Shown here one piece after another: positions 14,667-15,253 of a stretch of DNA of 15,253 nucleotides. Each line of letters begins with the position of its first letter. The stretch's first letter is position 1. Location: assembly GCA_017515765.1 (NCBI GenBank), contig JAFWFF010000151.1:1-15253 (forward strand), in the 5' to 3' direction. Made by a program: the position numbers and the translations under genes. Source of the DNA: Bacillota bacterium (GTDB lineage Bacteria > Bacillota > Clostridia > Peptostreptococcales > Anaerovoracaceae). The notes beneath the pieces were generated by a model, which did not search any database, was not told the DNA's origin, and saw only the letters and a list, made by a program, of their open reading frames with translations.

Positions 14667-14678
14667 CACGTCACCCGC

Positions 14679-15253
14679 TTACTTCGCTTTTTCGAGAGTG
14701 ATGCGGCCGATCTTCGCGGATCTGAACTCGTCAAGCACCGTTCCCGCGCATCTTGAATAGTCTATGCGCCCGCCGCACAGGATGAATCCGCGCTTCCTGG
14801 CTATGGCTTCCATGTTCTCGAGCGGCGTCTCCTCGACCTTATCGAGCTTATATCTCTCCATGAGGAGCGCGGGGTATTCCTCCGCGAGCCGTCCAATAAG
14901 CTCCAGGGCGAGGGTGTCGGTGTCCAGTATCTCGTCTTTGATGGAGCCGCAGAACGCGAGATCCAGGCCCACCTCCGGATCCTCGAATTTCGGCCAGAGT
15001 ATTCCCGGCGTATCAAGGAGCTGCATTCCGTCCTGCATGGCGAGCCACTGCTTTCCGCGGGTCACGCCCGGCTTGTCACCGGTCTTCGCGCTCTTTTTCC
15101 CGGTCAGCCTGTTGATCAAAGACGATTTCCCGCAGTTGGGGACCCCTACTATCATCAGCCTGAGATTGCGTTTTCTCACGCGTCCTTCGTTCAGCTCATC
15201 CCTCATGCCCGAAAGGAAGGAAACGAGTTCCTTTATGCCTTTGCCGTGCATGC
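14679..15253 (-). CDS. rbgA: Ribosome biogenesis GTPase RbgA (YlqF), C-terminal part, cut by window edge
   Basis: RbgA is a circularly permuted GTPase needed for late assembly of the 50S ribosomal subunit in Gram-positive bacteria. About 190 residues are visible and the N-terminus, with the G4 (NKxD) motif that comes first in permuted GTPases, lies past the right edge. Present are G1 (GVPNCGKSS, visible residues 36-44), the G2-region threonine in GDKPGVTRGKQW, G3 DTPG (80-83), LWPKFEDPEVGLDLAFCGSIKDE just after it, and the C-terminal RNA-binding region ending ILCGGRIDYSRCAGTVLDEFRSAKIGRITLE. These match B. subtilis YlqF closely as I remember it. The reading frame is open to the window edge, so the Met codon at 15249-15251 is internal and not the start. 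rnhB follows directly and is probably co-transcribed. Confidence 0.94.
   Translation of the reverse strand, partial: MHGKGIKELVSFLSGMRDELNEGRVRKRNLRLMIVGVPNCGKSSLINRLTGKKSAKTGDKPGVTRGKQWLAMQDGMQLLDTPGILWPKFEDPEVGLDLAFCGSIKDEILDTDTLALELIGRLAEEYPALLMERYKLDKVEETPLENMEAIARKRGFILCGGRIDYSRCAGTVLDEFRSAKIGRITLEKAK

Noticed and set aside
1..15253. tRNA or rRNA genes, CRISPR arrays, insertion sequences, prophage or attachment sites
   Set aside because: None recognised by eye on either strand. Genes are closely packed and no long repeats, transposase motifs or cloverleaf-like sequences were found.

Overview
The window looks like a chromosomal segment of a Gram-positive, Clostridia-type bacterium (phylum Firmicutes/Bacillota). 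I infer this from the rbgA-rnhB pair at the right end, a standard Firmicutes arrangement, from strong AGGAGG-type ribosome binding sites, from archaeal-type LeuC/LeuD subunits, and from a SGNH / DUF4358 / MBOAT / DHHW gene cluster that I associate with Clostridia. Base composition is moderately GC-rich by eye, except for the AT-rich control regions. No species can be named from sequence alone.

Region 1 (1-5137, minus strand) is a branched-chain amino acid operon read right to left: ilvB, ilvN, ilvC, ilvD and the start of ilvA, which runs off the left edge. It encodes the acetohydroxyacid synthase catalytic and regulatory subunits, ketol-acid reductoisomerase, dihydroxyacid dehydratase and threonine ammonia-lyase. 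Genes are tightly spaced except for a 113-bp gap before ilvD that holds a perfect GC-rich stem-loop.

Region 2 (5138-5355) is a 218-bp AT-rich divergent control region. It has one good sigma-A-type promoter facing each way and two TTTTGT/ACAAAA dyads between them. Both predicted 5' leaders are only about 40 nt, too short for a T-box or a leader-peptide attenuator, so a protein regulator acting on the shared region is the likeliest control.

Region 3 (5356-10016, plus strand) is the complete leucine operon leuA-leuC-leuD-leuB, ending in a clear intrinsic terminator. LeuA uses 2-ketoisovalerate made by the ilv operon, so the two divergent operons cover isoleucine, valine and leucine synthesis. 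Only the final transaminase (ilvE) is not seen.

Region 4 (10073-13994, plus strand) is a tightly coupled four-gene cluster: a membrane-anchored SGNH/GDSL hydrolase, a small membrane-anchored DUF4358 protein, an AlgI-like MBOAT acyltransferase and a DHHW (AlgX/AlgJ-like) protein. By analogy with the AlgI/AlgJ/AlgX and PatA/PatB systems it probably moves acyl (acetyl) groups across the membrane onto a cell-surface glycopolymer. The target and the role of DUF4358 are unknown, and this is the least described part of the window. It ends in a hairpin whose loop contains the last gene's stop codon and which may terminate transcription from both sides.

Region 5 (14004-15253, minus strand) holds rnhB (ribonuclease HII) and the C-terminal part of rbgA (ylqF, ribosome-assembly GTPase), which runs off the right edge. 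I found no rRNA, tRNA, CRISPR array, insertion sequence or prophage gene. No gene-free stretch exceeds 300 bases.
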